Of a stretch of 13,336 bases of DNA, positions 1-6,062 are shown piece after piece. Each line of letters opens with the position of its first letter. The first letter of the stretch is position 1. A program made the position numbers and the translations under genes. Under the pieces are notes generated by a model that did not search any database, had not been told where the DNA came from, and saw only the letters and a program-made list of their open reading frames with translations. The DNA lies in contig JAEWDJ010000053.1 in the NCBI GenBank assembly GCA_023390155.1, positions 1-13,336 on the forward strand. Reading direction: 5' to 3'. This DNA comes from Actinomycetes bacterium (GTDB lineage Bacteria > Actinomycetota > Actinomycetes > Actinomycetales > Microbacteriaceae).

Positions 1-1
1 C

Positions 2-994
2 TCGACGACGGCCGGCAAGCTGACGACCCGCATGCTGCACGCGCGCCGCTTCGCCGGTCTGTTCCACCGCGGCGAGCCCGTGCTCGGGGCGCTCGCCGCC
101 CTGCTCGCGATCGGCTGCGCGGTGGCGGTCTCCTTCCCTGACACCTGGCGGCCCACCGCGCTGCTCGACTTCGCCCTCCCCGCGCTCGGCCTCATCGCGG
201 TCGCCGCGATCGTGACGATCGCCGAGAACGCGATCACCACCAAGGAGCGGCCGATCGGCATCATGTGGGACCTGATGTGCTTCCTCCCGCGGGCCGGCCA
301 CCCGTACGGGCCGCCCTGCTACGCCGAGCGCGTCATCCCCGAGCTGCGGAGCCGCCTCGTCGCCTGGCTCGAGACCGACCTCGTGAAGGGCGTCGTGGTC
401 GACGGCCGGGACACGCGGACGGAGGCCCAGCGGGCCGACGACGAGCTCGCCGCCCTGAACCTGCCCCAGCGGCGCAAGGTCGTCCTGAGCGCCCACAGCC
501 TCGGCGGCGTGCTCGCGGTCGCCTGCCTGTTCACGCTCGGCGCCGACACCAGGGACGGCCTGCGCAACGTCGGCCTGTTGACCTACGGGACGCAGTTGCG
601 CGCGTTCTTCGGCCGGTTCTTCCCCGAGCTGTTCGGCGGGGAGGTGCTCGGCGTCCGCAAGAGCGGCGGGCCCTCCCTGTGGAGCGCCGACCCGTGGCTC
701 CGGCAGGTGAACCGCGATCAGGAGGCCCCGCCCGTGCCGCGACCTGGCGCGGGCCCGGAGCCGACCCTCCGGGAGCTGCTGACGCAGCCCGACGGGAGCA
801 TCGCGTGGATCAACCTGTGGCGCCGCACGGATTACCTCGGCTTTCCCGACGACTCGTACGACGACAACGACATCGACCGCGGTGCCGACGAGTTCGGGCC
901 GGCGCGCTACCTGGTGAAGGTGGCGACGCATCCCGGCTACCAGGCCTCCGCGCAGTACATGACGGCCCTCCGCGACCTCGCGAAACGCATCTGA
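2..994 (+). CDS. Membrane-anchored alpha/beta hydrolase (lipase-like), 5' end outside the window
   Basis: The frame is open from base 2, so the gene almost certainly starts upstream; an ATG at 32 lies inside it but has no ribosome binding site. The visible 331 residues begin with a short stretch and two hydrophobic segments (coding about 80-140 and 155-235), then a conserved-looking Cys/Pro-rich stretch containing PPCYAERV. The nucleophile elbow is SAHSLGG, with the serine codon at 497-499, typical of lipases and other alpha/beta hydrolases. A HPGYQ motif near the C-terminus (about 931-945) could supply the catalytic histidine. Family knowledge suggests a serine hydrolase held in the membrane by N-terminal helices, with the catalytic part probably cytoplasmic or at the membrane face. 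The substrate cannot be told. The gene ends 73 bases before the GH3 gene on the same strand. Confidence 0.75.
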   Translation, partial: STTAGKLTTRMLHARRFAGLFHRGEPVLGALAALLAIGCAVAVSFPDTWRPTALLDFALPALGLIAVAAIVTIAENAITTKERPIGIMWDLMCFLPRAGHPYGPPCYAERVIPELRSRLVAWLETDLVKGVVVDGRDTRTEAQRADDELAALNLPQRRKVVLSAHSLGGVLAVACLFTLGADTRDGLRNVGLLTYGTQLRAFFGRFFPELFGGEVLGVRKSGGPSLWSADPWLRQVNRDQEAPPVPRPGAGPEPTLRELLTQPDGSIAWINLWRRTDYLGFPDDSYDDNDIDRGADEFGPARYLVKVATHPGYQASAQYMTALRDLAKRI

Positions 995-1056
995 CGCGCT
1001 TAAAACCGAGTGTTGTAAGGTATTGCCCACCACCCGGCACCACCCACGACCACATC

Positions 1057-1063
1057 GAAGGAG
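1057..1063 (+). promoter_or_regulatory. Ribosome binding site of the GH3 gene
   Basis: GAAGGAG lies four bases before the ATG at 1068. It decides the start: the same frame is open from a TTG at 1023, but that start would add an unlikely Arg/His/Pro-rich extension and has no such site. A weak TAAGGT (1016-1021) could be a -10 element; no convincing -35 partner was found. Confidence 0.8.
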
Positions 1064-1067
1064 AACC

Positions 1068-3323
1068 ATGGTCGACCGTCTCGCCAGCGCCACCGAACTC
1101 ACCACCGAGGAGAAGGCGTCCCTCACCTCCGGCAGGAGCTTCTGGGAGACGGAGGCCGTCCAGCGCGTCGGCATCCCCTCCATCTACCTCACCGACGGCC
1201 CGCACGGCGTGCGCAAGCAGAGCCAGGGCGGCGACCACCTCGGCATCGGCGACAGCGTGCCGGCCACCTGCTTCCCGCCCGCGGTCGCCCTCGGCTCGTC
1301 GTGGGATGCCGAGCTGCTCGAGCGCGTCGGCGCCGCCCTGGGCGAGGAGGCCAAGGCGGAGGGCGTGGGCGTGCTGCTCGGCCCGGGCATCAACATCAAG
1401 CGCTCGCCGCTCTGCGGGCGCAACTTCGAGTACCTCTCCGAAGACCCCGTCGTCAGCGGGCACCTGGGCGCGGCGCTCGTGCGCGGCCTCCAGTCGCAGG
1501 GCGTCGGGGCCTCTCTCAAGCACTTCGCCGCTAACAACCAGGAGACCGACCGGATGCGCGTGAGCGCCGACGTCGACGAGCGTCCGCTCCGCGAGATCTA
1601 CCTCCGCGGCTTCCAGCGCGTCGTCGAGGACGCCCAGCCGTGGACGGTCATGTGCTCGTACAACCGCATTAACGGCGTCTACGCCAGCGAGGACCCGTGG
1701 CTGCTCACGAAGGTCCTCCGCGACGAGTGGGGCTTCGAGGGCCTCGTCGTCTCCGACTGGGGCGCCGTGAACGACCGCGTGTCGGCGCTGGCCGCCGGCC
1801 TCGACCTGGAGATGCCGACCTCCGGGGGCGTCACCGACGCGCAGCTGGTGGCCGCCGTGCGCGACGGGTCGCTCGACGAGTCCGTGCTCGACCGGGGCGC
1901 CCAGCGCGTCATCGACCTCGTGCAGAAGGCGGTCGACAACGCGGACGCCGACGCCTCCTACGACGTGGACGCGCACCACGCGCTCGCCCGCGAGGTCGCC
2001 GGCCGCAGCATCGTGCTCCTGAAGAACGAGGGTGTGCTGCCGCTCGCCGCCGAGGCGGGGCGCAGCATCGCGGTCATCGGCGAGTTCGCGCGCACTCCGC
2101 GGTACCAGGGCGCCGGTTCGTCGCAGATCGTCCCGACCCGGCTGGACAACGCGCTCGACGAGGTCCGCGCGCTCGCCGGCGGCGCCGAGGTCGCCTTCGC
2201 CCCGGGCTACGCGCTGGGGGAGGAAGCCGCATCCGCCGATGTCGCGGCGCTCACCGCCGAGGCCGTCGCCGCCGCAGCCGCCGCGGACGACGTGCTGCTC
2301 TTCCTCGGCCTCCCCGGCGAGGACGAGTCCGAGGGCTACGACCGCGACCACATCGAGCTCCCCGCCGCCCAGACCGACCTGCTGGAGGCCGTGCTCGCCG
2401 CCAACCCGCGCGTCACGGTCGTGCTCTCGAACGGTGGCGTCGTGCGGGTCTCCGGCTGGGCCGGCCGCGTGCCCGCGATCGTCGAGGGCTGGCTGCTCGG
2501 TCAGGCCGGCGGTGGCGCGATCGCCGATGTGCTGTTCGGCGTCGTGAACCCCTCCGGCCGTCTCGCGGAGACCATCCTGGTGCGCCTCGAGGACTCCGCC
2601 GCCTCGCTCAACTTCCCGGGAGAGAAGGGCCACGTCCGCTACGGCGAGGGCCTCTTCGTCGGGTACCGCGACGTCGACGCGCGCGAGGTCGCGGTCAGCT
2701 TCCCGTTCGGCCACGGCCTGTCGTACACCACGTTCGACTTCGCCGCCCCGGCCGTGGAAGCGACGGCCGACGGTGGCATCCGCGTCGCGGTCGACGTGAC
2801 CAACGCCGGCGACCGCGACGGCCGCGAGGTCGTGCAGGTCTACGTGGCGGTGCCCGGCTCGTCCGTCACGCGCCCGGTCCGCGAGCTGAAGGGCTTCGCC
2901 AACGTCGCCGTCGCGGCGGGCGTCACCGAGAACGTCGTCATCGACATCCCGGCCGGCGACCTCGCCTACTACGACATCGACCTCGGCGGCTGGATCGTCG
3001 AGGGCGGCGAGTACGTCGTCTCGGTCGGCGCCTCCTCCCGCGACCTGCGCGGCTCGGCGACCGTCACGCTCGCCGGGGACGGCAAGGCGGCGCCCCTCAC
3101 CGCCGAGTCCACGCTCGGCGAGTGGCTCGACCACCCGGTCGGCTCGCAGGTGCTCGGCGCCGCGCTCGCGCAGTCGGGCGACGCGGCCATCGCCGGGATG
3201 CTGGCCGACCCGGGTCTGCGCCGCATGGCCGAGTCCATCCCGCTCGTGCGCGCCGTCGGCTTCTCGGGCAACGCCGTCTCGCACGACCAGCTCGACCAGC
3301 TCGTGGCCGCTGCGAACGCCTAA
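1068..3323 (+). CDS. Glycoside hydrolase family 3, beta-glucosidase-like
   Basis: The protein has 751 residues and the usual GH3 order: an N-terminal TIM-barrel domain (about 20-300), an alpha/beta sandwich (about 320-540) and a fibronectin-III-like domain (about 560-670) entered through FPFGHGLSYTTF. The retaining nucleophile is Asp230 in VVSDWGAV. The sandwich domain has ESEGYDRDHIELP, in which Glu422 of EGYDR is the likely acid/base by family analogy. KHFAANNQETDR in the barrel is a typical sugar-binding stretch. There is no signal peptide, so the enzyme should act in the cytoplasm on imported di- or oligosaccharides, releasing terminal beta-linked sugars. About 75 residues (677-751) follow the last domain as a probably helical tail. 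The exact sugar specificity (glucoside, xyloside and so on) cannot be read from the sequence. No transporter gene is next to it. Confidence 0.93.
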   Translation: MVDRLASATELTTEEKASLTSGRSFWETEAVQRVGIPSIYLTDGPHGVRKQSQGGDHLGIGDSVPATCFPPAVALGSSWDAELLERVGAALGEEAKAEGVGVLLGPGINIKRSPLCGRNFEYLSEDPVVSGHLGAALVRGLQSQGVGASLKHFAANNQETDRMRVSADVDERPLREIYLRGFQRVVEDAQPWTVMCSYNRINGVYASEDPWLLTKVLRDEWGFEGLVVSDWGAVNDRVSALAAGLDLEMPTSGGVTDAQLVAAVRDGSLDESVLDRGAQRVIDLVQKAVDNADADASYDVDAHHALAREVAGRSIVLLKNEGVLPLAAEAGRSIAVIGEFARTPRYQGAGSSQIVPTRLDNALDEVRALAGGAEVAFAPGYALGEEAASADVAALTAEAVAAAAAADDVLLFLGLPGEDESEGYDRDHIELPAAQTDLLEAVLAANPRVTVVLSNGGVVRVSGWAGRVPAIVEGWLLGQAGGGAIADVLFGVVNPSGRLAETILVRLEDSAASLNFPGEKGHVRYGEGLFVGYRDVDAREVAVSFPFGHGLSYTTFDFAAPAVEATADGGIRVAVDVTNAGDRDGREVVQVYVAVPGSSVTRPVRELKGFANVAVAAGVTENVVIDIPAGDLAYYDIDLGGWIVEGGEYVVSVGASSRDLRGSATVTLAGDGKAAPLTAESTLGEWLDHPVGSQVLGAALAQSGDAAIAGMLADPGLRRMAESIPLVRAVGFSGNAVSHDQLDQLVAAANA

Positions 3324-3347
3324 CCTACGCCGCTCCCACGGCACAAT

Positions 3348-3375
3348 GAACCCCCTTGCGAGAGCAGGGGGGTTC
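3348..3375 (+). terminator. Hairpin with GAGA loop after the GH3 gene
   Basis: GAACCCCC (3348-3355) pairs with GGGGGTTC (3368-3375). A T-G wobble and TGC/GCA continue the stem inward to a GAGA tetraloop (3360-3363, GNRA type), giving 12 pairs in all. There is no T-run after it, which is common for actinobacterial terminators. It sits 24 bases after the GH3 stop and only 17 bases before the next start codon, so it may be a leaky terminator or an mRNA-processing structure instead. Confidence 0.6.
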
Positions 3376-3392
3376 GGCGTTTCGTGGCCCTC

Positions 3393-3605
3393 ATGAGCGA
3401 TCCGACCGAGCAGGAGCCGGTCGTCGGCCACGACCCCACGAACGGGCTGGCGGGCGACCTCGAAGGCGACGACGGCGGCTCCAGCGAGCCGACCGCCGAC
3501 CACAACGTGATCCAGGACGCCGTGCGCGACCTCGACCCCGACCGGGTCGACGAGTCGGGCGACGACGAAGCGGTCACCCCGTACAGCGAAGAGGGCGCCC
3601 CGTAG
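3393..3605 (+). CDS. Small, highly acidic, probably disordered protein
   Basis: 70 residues starting MSDPTEQEPVVGHDP. By hand count it has 21 Asp/Glu, 2 Arg and no Lys. There is no hydrophobic core, signal peptide or membrane segment, so intrinsic disorder is likely. I do not recognise the family. The ATG at 3393 is preferred because the product then starts MSD like its neighbour; an in-frame GTG at 3384 would add three residues. Neither start has a good ribosome binding site. The next gene starts 22 bases after the stop, has the same character, and the two are probably co-transcribed. A partner-binding or charge-buffering role would be pure inference. Confidence 0.6.
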   Translation: MSDPTEQEPVVGHDPTNGLAGDLEGDDGGSSEPTADHNVIQDAVRDLDPDRVDESGDDEAVTPYSEEGAP

Positions 3606-3613
3606 GCGCCCGC

Positions 3614-3621
3614 GGAAGGAG
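3614..3621 (+). promoter_or_regulatory. Strong ribosome binding site of the second acidic protein gene
   Basis: GGAAGGAG lies six bases before the ATG at 3628. It is much stronger than anything ahead of the first acidic gene, so the second protein may be the more abundant product of the pair. Confidence 0.75.
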
Positions 3622-3627
3622 CAGCGG

Positions 3628-4002
3628 ATGAGCGACACCAGCGGACTGCAGAACGCCGACGCCGAAGGGGTCCCCGCCGAGGACCGGCCCGAGCGCTTCC
3701 AGGCGGGCGGAGACGGCGATCAGGGCGGCGGCCCGGAGAGCGGCGGTGCCGACACCCGCGGTGCCGACACCGGCCGCGACGCCCAGGAGGCCGAGCCGCC
3801 GGAGACGGCGCCCGGCCAGGGCGGCGACTCTCAGGACGTCAGCGCACCCCACGAGACCGGGGTGTCCCCCGAGGGTGCGGAGGACGTGACCACCCCCGCG
3901 ACGACCGGCGACGGGACCGCAGAGCCTCCGCCCGCCGACTTCGACCCGGCGCAGCAGCCGTCGAACCCCGACCTCGTCGGGAACACCGAGCCTCCGGACT
4001 GA
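3628..4002 (+). CDS. Acidic low-complexity protein, probably disordered
   Basis: 124 residues starting MSDTSGLQNADAEG. By hand count there are 28 Asp/Glu against 4 Arg, with no Lys, Ile, Cys, Trp or Tyr, and a great deal of Gly, Pro, Ala and Thr. A pentapeptide is doubled (GADTR GADTG). No domain, signal peptide or membrane segment is visible. It follows the other acidic gene by 22 bases, and both proteins start MSD, which suggests either a shared origin or a shared operon role. I do not recognise the family. The strong ribosome binding site and in-frame composition support real translation. A perfect 12-bp hairpin follows at 4027-4060. Confidence 0.65.
   Translation: MSDTSGLQNADAEGVPAEDRPERFQAGGDGDQGGGPESGGADTRGADTGRDAQEAEPPETAPGQGGDSQDVSAPHETGVSPEGAEDVTTPATTGDGTAEPPPADFDPAQQPSNPDLVGNTEPPD
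3743..3771 (+). repeat. Two direct 14-bp copies with a 15-bp period, inside the acidic gene
   Basis: GCGGTGCCGACACC occurs at 3743-3756 and again at 3758-3771. The period keeps frame and encodes a doubled pentapeptide, so the length could vary by slippage without a frameshift. Confidence 0.8.
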
Positions 4003-4026
4003 GCCCCGCTCGCTCCGGCCAGAACC

Positions 4027-4060
4027 GCGGCCCCGCCCACGTCATCCCGGGCGGGGCCGC
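4027..4060. terminator. Perfect 12-bp hairpin, probable terminator between convergent genes
   Basis: GCGGCCCCGCCC (4027-4038) pairs exactly with GGGCGGGGCCGC (4049-4060) around a 10-base loop. It lies 24 bases after the stop of the acidic gene and ahead of the 3' end of the minus-strand gene at 4139, so it could serve either direction. No T-run is present. The remaining 78 bases up to 4138 hold only a weak 4-bp hairpin (CCGC/GCGG, 4120-4131). Confidence 0.75.
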
Positions 4061-4138
4061 TCTGTGCGCCCCGCGTGCCCGCCGCCACCCCTTCCAGACG
4101 GCGCGAACTCCGCCCGGAACCGCCGAGGCGGCGCAGAA

Positions 4139-4348
4139 TCAGCCGTCTCGACGGTCCCGGCTGCGGCCCGCGAGCATCCACCCGGCGCCCGCCACGAGTC
4201 CGCACACGAGCAGCGCGATCCCGACGCTCAGCACCGACACGGATCCGCTCGCTCGCGGCACGATCAGCCCGACGACGAACAGCAGGGCGCCCACGTTGAG
4301 GAGCACGGCCGCGATCCAGCCGAGGGTCCTGCGCAGCGCCGCGTTCAT
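4139..4348 (-). CDS. Small two-helix membrane protein of unknown function
   Basis: 69 residues with two hydrophobic helices (about 11-30 and 37-60), a basic N-terminus (NAALRRTLG) and a basic tail (GRSRDRRDG), which suggests both ends lie in the cytoplasm. I do not recognise the family. There is no ribosome binding site, but TACGAT lies seven bases before the ATG, as expected for a leaderless transcript. The next minus-strand gene ends 58 bases upstream, so this gene could be expressed alone from its own promoter. Confidence 0.65.
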   Translation of the reverse strand: MNAALRRTLGWIAAVLLNVGALLFVVGLIVPRASGSVSVLSVGIALLVCGLVAGAGWMLAGRSRDRRDG

Positions 4349-4355
4349 CCCCGGT

Positions 4356-4361
4356 ATCGTA
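4356..4361 (-). promoter_or_regulatory. Candidate -10 element for a leaderless transcript
   Basis: On the minus strand TACGAT fits TANNNT and ends seven bases before the ATG at 4348, so transcription would begin at or very near the start codon. The gene has no Shine-Dalgarno sequence, which agrees with this. Confidence 0.45.
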
Positions 4362-4379
4362 CTGGGCCCGGCTCCGCGC

Positions 4380-4413
4380 GGCCTGACCGCCGCGGCTGCC
4401 GCCCGATCAGGCC
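4380..4413 (-). terminator. Inverted repeat over the stop codon of the 99-residue protein gene
   Basis: GGCCTGA (4380-4386) and TCAGGCC (4407-4413) are perfect inverted copies separated by 20 GC-rich bases, and the right arm contains the stop codon of the gene at 4407. It may act as a terminator, though the loop is long and there is no T-run. Confidence 0.35.
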
Positions 4414-4706
4414 TCGCCCTGGTTGCCGGTCGCCGCCGGCTCCGCGTCCAGCGCCTCGTTGATCAGGGACGACACGAGCGTCTTCCAGTCCGACCCCTCG
4501 TGCAGGGTCTCGGTGTACCCGGGCGGCAGCGCGCCGAACACCGGCTCGTGCTCCTCGCCCTCCGGCGCGATGCGGACGAGCGTCCCCAGTTCGGCGTGGG
4601 ACTCGTTCAGCACGACCCACACCCCCGGCGACTTCTTCTCGACGTGGAAGATGCGCTCCCGGTACGGGAAGCGCACGCTGGACATCTCGAGCTCACTGGC
4701 GGACAT
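4407..4706 (-). CDS. Conserved-looking hypothetical protein, 99 residues
   Basis: The protein starts MSASELEMSSVRFPYRERIF and reads as a small soluble alpha/beta protein: beta-like stretches (GVWVVLNES, LGTLVRIAP) followed by a helix (DWKTLVSSLINEALDAE). It has no signal peptide, membrane segment or catalytic motif that I recognise. The ATG at 4706 is chosen because GAAGGGG lies six bases upstream of it; the open frame extends to 4811, but that part has no binding site and a noncoding-like composition. A second in-frame ATG at 4685 has a weaker upstream sequence. Its neighbours on the same strand are two other small genes of unknown function. Confidence 0.65.
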   Translation of the reverse strand: MSASELEMSSVRFPYRERIFHVEKKSPGVWVVLNESHAELGTLVRIAPEGEEHEPVFGALPPGYTETLHEGSDWKTLVSSLINEALDAEPAATGNQGEA

Positions 4707-4792
4707 GGCGGGCCCCTTCGGTCGATTCCCGGTCTTCCGAGCATCAAACGCCCGGGAGGGCCCGGTTGGCAAGGGTGGACGGGCGACGCCCC

Positions 4793-5005
4793 TCAGCTGA
4801 AGATCGACCACTCCGCGCGGCTCATCCGCGCCTCCGAGCCCTCGACGACGACGTGCCAGCTGGTGTCGTCACGATGGCGGTACTCGACGAGGAGGGTGGT
4901 GTACGTCCACTCGCCGGCGATCTTCGTCCAGCGGATCAGCGAGATCAGCTGGCCCGGGCGCAGGTAGGGCACGGCGACGAAGTCGTCGTGCTTGGTGGTG
5001 CTCAT
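4793..5005 (-). CDS. Small hypothetical protein, 70 residues, aromatic-rich
   Basis: The protein starts MSTTKHDDFVAVPYLRPGQ and has four Trp residues in alternating hydrophobic/polar stretches (LISLIRWTKI, EWTYTTLLVEY, SWHVVVEG) that look like a small beta-barrel or beta-sheet domain. I do not recognise the family. It lies 86 bases upstream of the 99-residue protein gene on the same strand and is divergent from the phosphodiesterase region. There is no good ribosome binding site; TAGCAT five bases before the ATG could drive a leaderless transcript. Confidence 0.6.
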   Translation of the reverse strand: MSTTKHDDFVAVPYLRPGQLISLIRWTKIAGEWTYTTLLVEYRHRDDTSWHVVVEGSEARMSRAEWSIFS

Positions 5006-5010
5006 GCTGC

Positions 5011-5016
5011 ATGCTA
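5011..5016 (-). promoter_or_regulatory. Possible -10 element for the 70-residue protein gene
   Basis: TAGCAT on the minus strand fits TANNNT but ends only five bases before the ATG at 5005, slightly closer than usual. No clear -35 element was seen. Weak call. Confidence 0.3.
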
Positions 5017-5049
5017 GCCCCGCGTCGGCGGCGGGGGGAAGAGGCTGAA

Positions 5050-5139
5050 ATGAAGAAGGTCGCGTACCAGGAGCAGATCCGCGGCGCGCCGTCTGCGTTC
5101 ACGATCCGTTCAGGGTGCGGTGGTGGAATGTCCGCGTGA
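5050..5139 (+). CDS. Possible 29-codon upstream ORF overlapping the phosphodiesterase start
   Basis: ATG at 5050 follows AAGAGG (5039-5044) by five bases, a better ribosome binding site than the downstream gene has. The ORF codes for a short basic peptide beginning MKKVAYQEQIRG, with a Gly-rich end, and stops at TGA 5137-5139. That stop overlaps the GTG start of the phosphodiesterase (5136-5138) in a GTGA arrangement, the usual geometry for translational coupling. No membrane segment or known motif is present. It may be a leader peptide, or chance in a short intergenic stretch; only the binding site and the overlap support it. Confidence 0.3.
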   Translation: MKKVAYQEQIRGAPSAFTIRSGCGGGMSA

Positions 5140-6062
5140 AGACGCGAATCGCGGAGTACCCGCGGCCCGACCACTTCCTGCTGCACATCAGCGACACCCA
5201 CCTGCTCGCGGGCGGGGAACGGCTCTACGGAACCGTCGACAGCGACGCCCACCTCCGCGCCCTCCTGAGCGAGGTGGAGGCGTCCGGCGGCCGGCCGGAG
5301 GCCATCGTCTTCACCGGGGATCTGGCCGATCGCGGGCAGCCCGGCGCGTACGAGCGGCTCCGGGAGCTGGTGGAGCCGGTGGCCGAGCGGCTCGGCTCGC
5401 GCATCGTCTGGGTGATGGGCAACCACGACGACCGCGGCGCGTTCCGTTCCGGGCTGCGCGGCGACGCCCCGACGGGGGAGCCGGTCGACGAGGTGCACTG
5501 GATCGGCGGCCTGCGGATCATCGTGCTCGACTCGACCGTGCCGGGCCACCACTACGGCGACGTCAGCGAGTCGCAGCTCGACTGGCTCGCGGCCGAGCTG
5601 GCGAGTCCGGCGCCGGAGGGCACCATCCTCGCCATGCACCACCCGCCGGTGCCGAGCGTGCTCGACCTCGCCGTGTCGGTCGAGCTGCGCGACCAGGCCC
5701 AGCTCGCCGAGGTGCTGGAGGGCAGCGATGTGCGCAGCATCCTGGCCGGGCACCTCCACTACTCGTCGACGGCGACGTTCGCGGGCATCCCCGTCTCGGT
5801 CGCGTCGGCCAGCTGCTACACGCAAGACCTCAACGTGCCCGTCGGCGGCACCAAGGGACGCGACGGGGCACTGGCATTCAACCTCGTGCACGTGTACCCG
5901 TCGACGGTGCTGCACTCGGTCGTGCCGCTCGGGCAGTACCCGACCCTCGACTACATCGACGCGGAGGAGTCGGCGCGCCGGCTCGCCGCGGACGGCATCC
6001 GCATCCCGCCGGCGCGCCCGCGGTTCGAGGCGCCGACGGAGCCGATCACCGTCCTGGCGTGA
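5136..6062 (+). CDS. cpdA: 3',5'-cyclic nucleotide phosphodiesterase, Rv0805/CpdA type
   Basis: A 308-residue class III metallophosphoesterase. All five signature blocks are present: SDTH (Asp20, His22), GDLADRG (Asp62), GNHD (Asn96, His97), HHPP (His168) and GHLH (His206, His208). From memory, each is one position below the corresponding metal ligand or catalytic residue of M. tuberculosis Rv0805, and the N-terminus PRPDHFLLHISDTHL aligns directly with it. That supports the GTG start at 5136 over the in-frame GTG at 5115. Rv0805-type enzymes use two metal ions to hydrolyse cAMP (weakly) and related phosphodiesters, notably 2',3'-cyclic nucleotides, so the physiological substrate is uncertain. 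The C-terminal part (GQYPTLDYIDAEES onward) is shorter than in Rv0805. Translation may be coupled to the short ORF at 5050, or initiate on a leaderless transcript, since TGGAAT lies six bases before the start. Confidence 0.92.
   Translation: MKTRIAEYPRPDHFLLHISDTHLLAGGERLYGTVDSDAHLRALLSEVEASGGRPEAIVFTGDLADRGQPGAYERLRELVEPVAERLGSRIVWVMGNHDDRGAFRSGLRGDAPTGEPVDEVHWIGGLRIIVLDSTVPGHHYGDVSESQLDWLAAELASPAPEGTILAMHHPPVPSVLDLAVSVELRDQAQLAEVLEGSDVRSILAGHLHYSSTATFAGIPVSVASASCYTQDLNVPVGGTKGRDGALAFNLVHVYPSTVLHSVVPLGQYPTLDYIDAEESARRLAADGIRIPPARPRFEAPTEPITVLA

Noticed and set aside
810..3638. 942-codon open frame antisense to the GH3 gene
   Set aside because: It mirrors the codon periodicity of a high-GC gene, has a composition dominated by Arg, Gly, Asp, Val and His, shows no domain motif, and the sense frame has full GH3 motifs.
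5018..5036. CCCCGC/GCGGGG hairpin in the gap between the 70-residue gene and the short ORF
   Set aside because: Six GC pairs in a very GC-rich gap are expected by chance; there is no T-run and the position does not follow a gene end.
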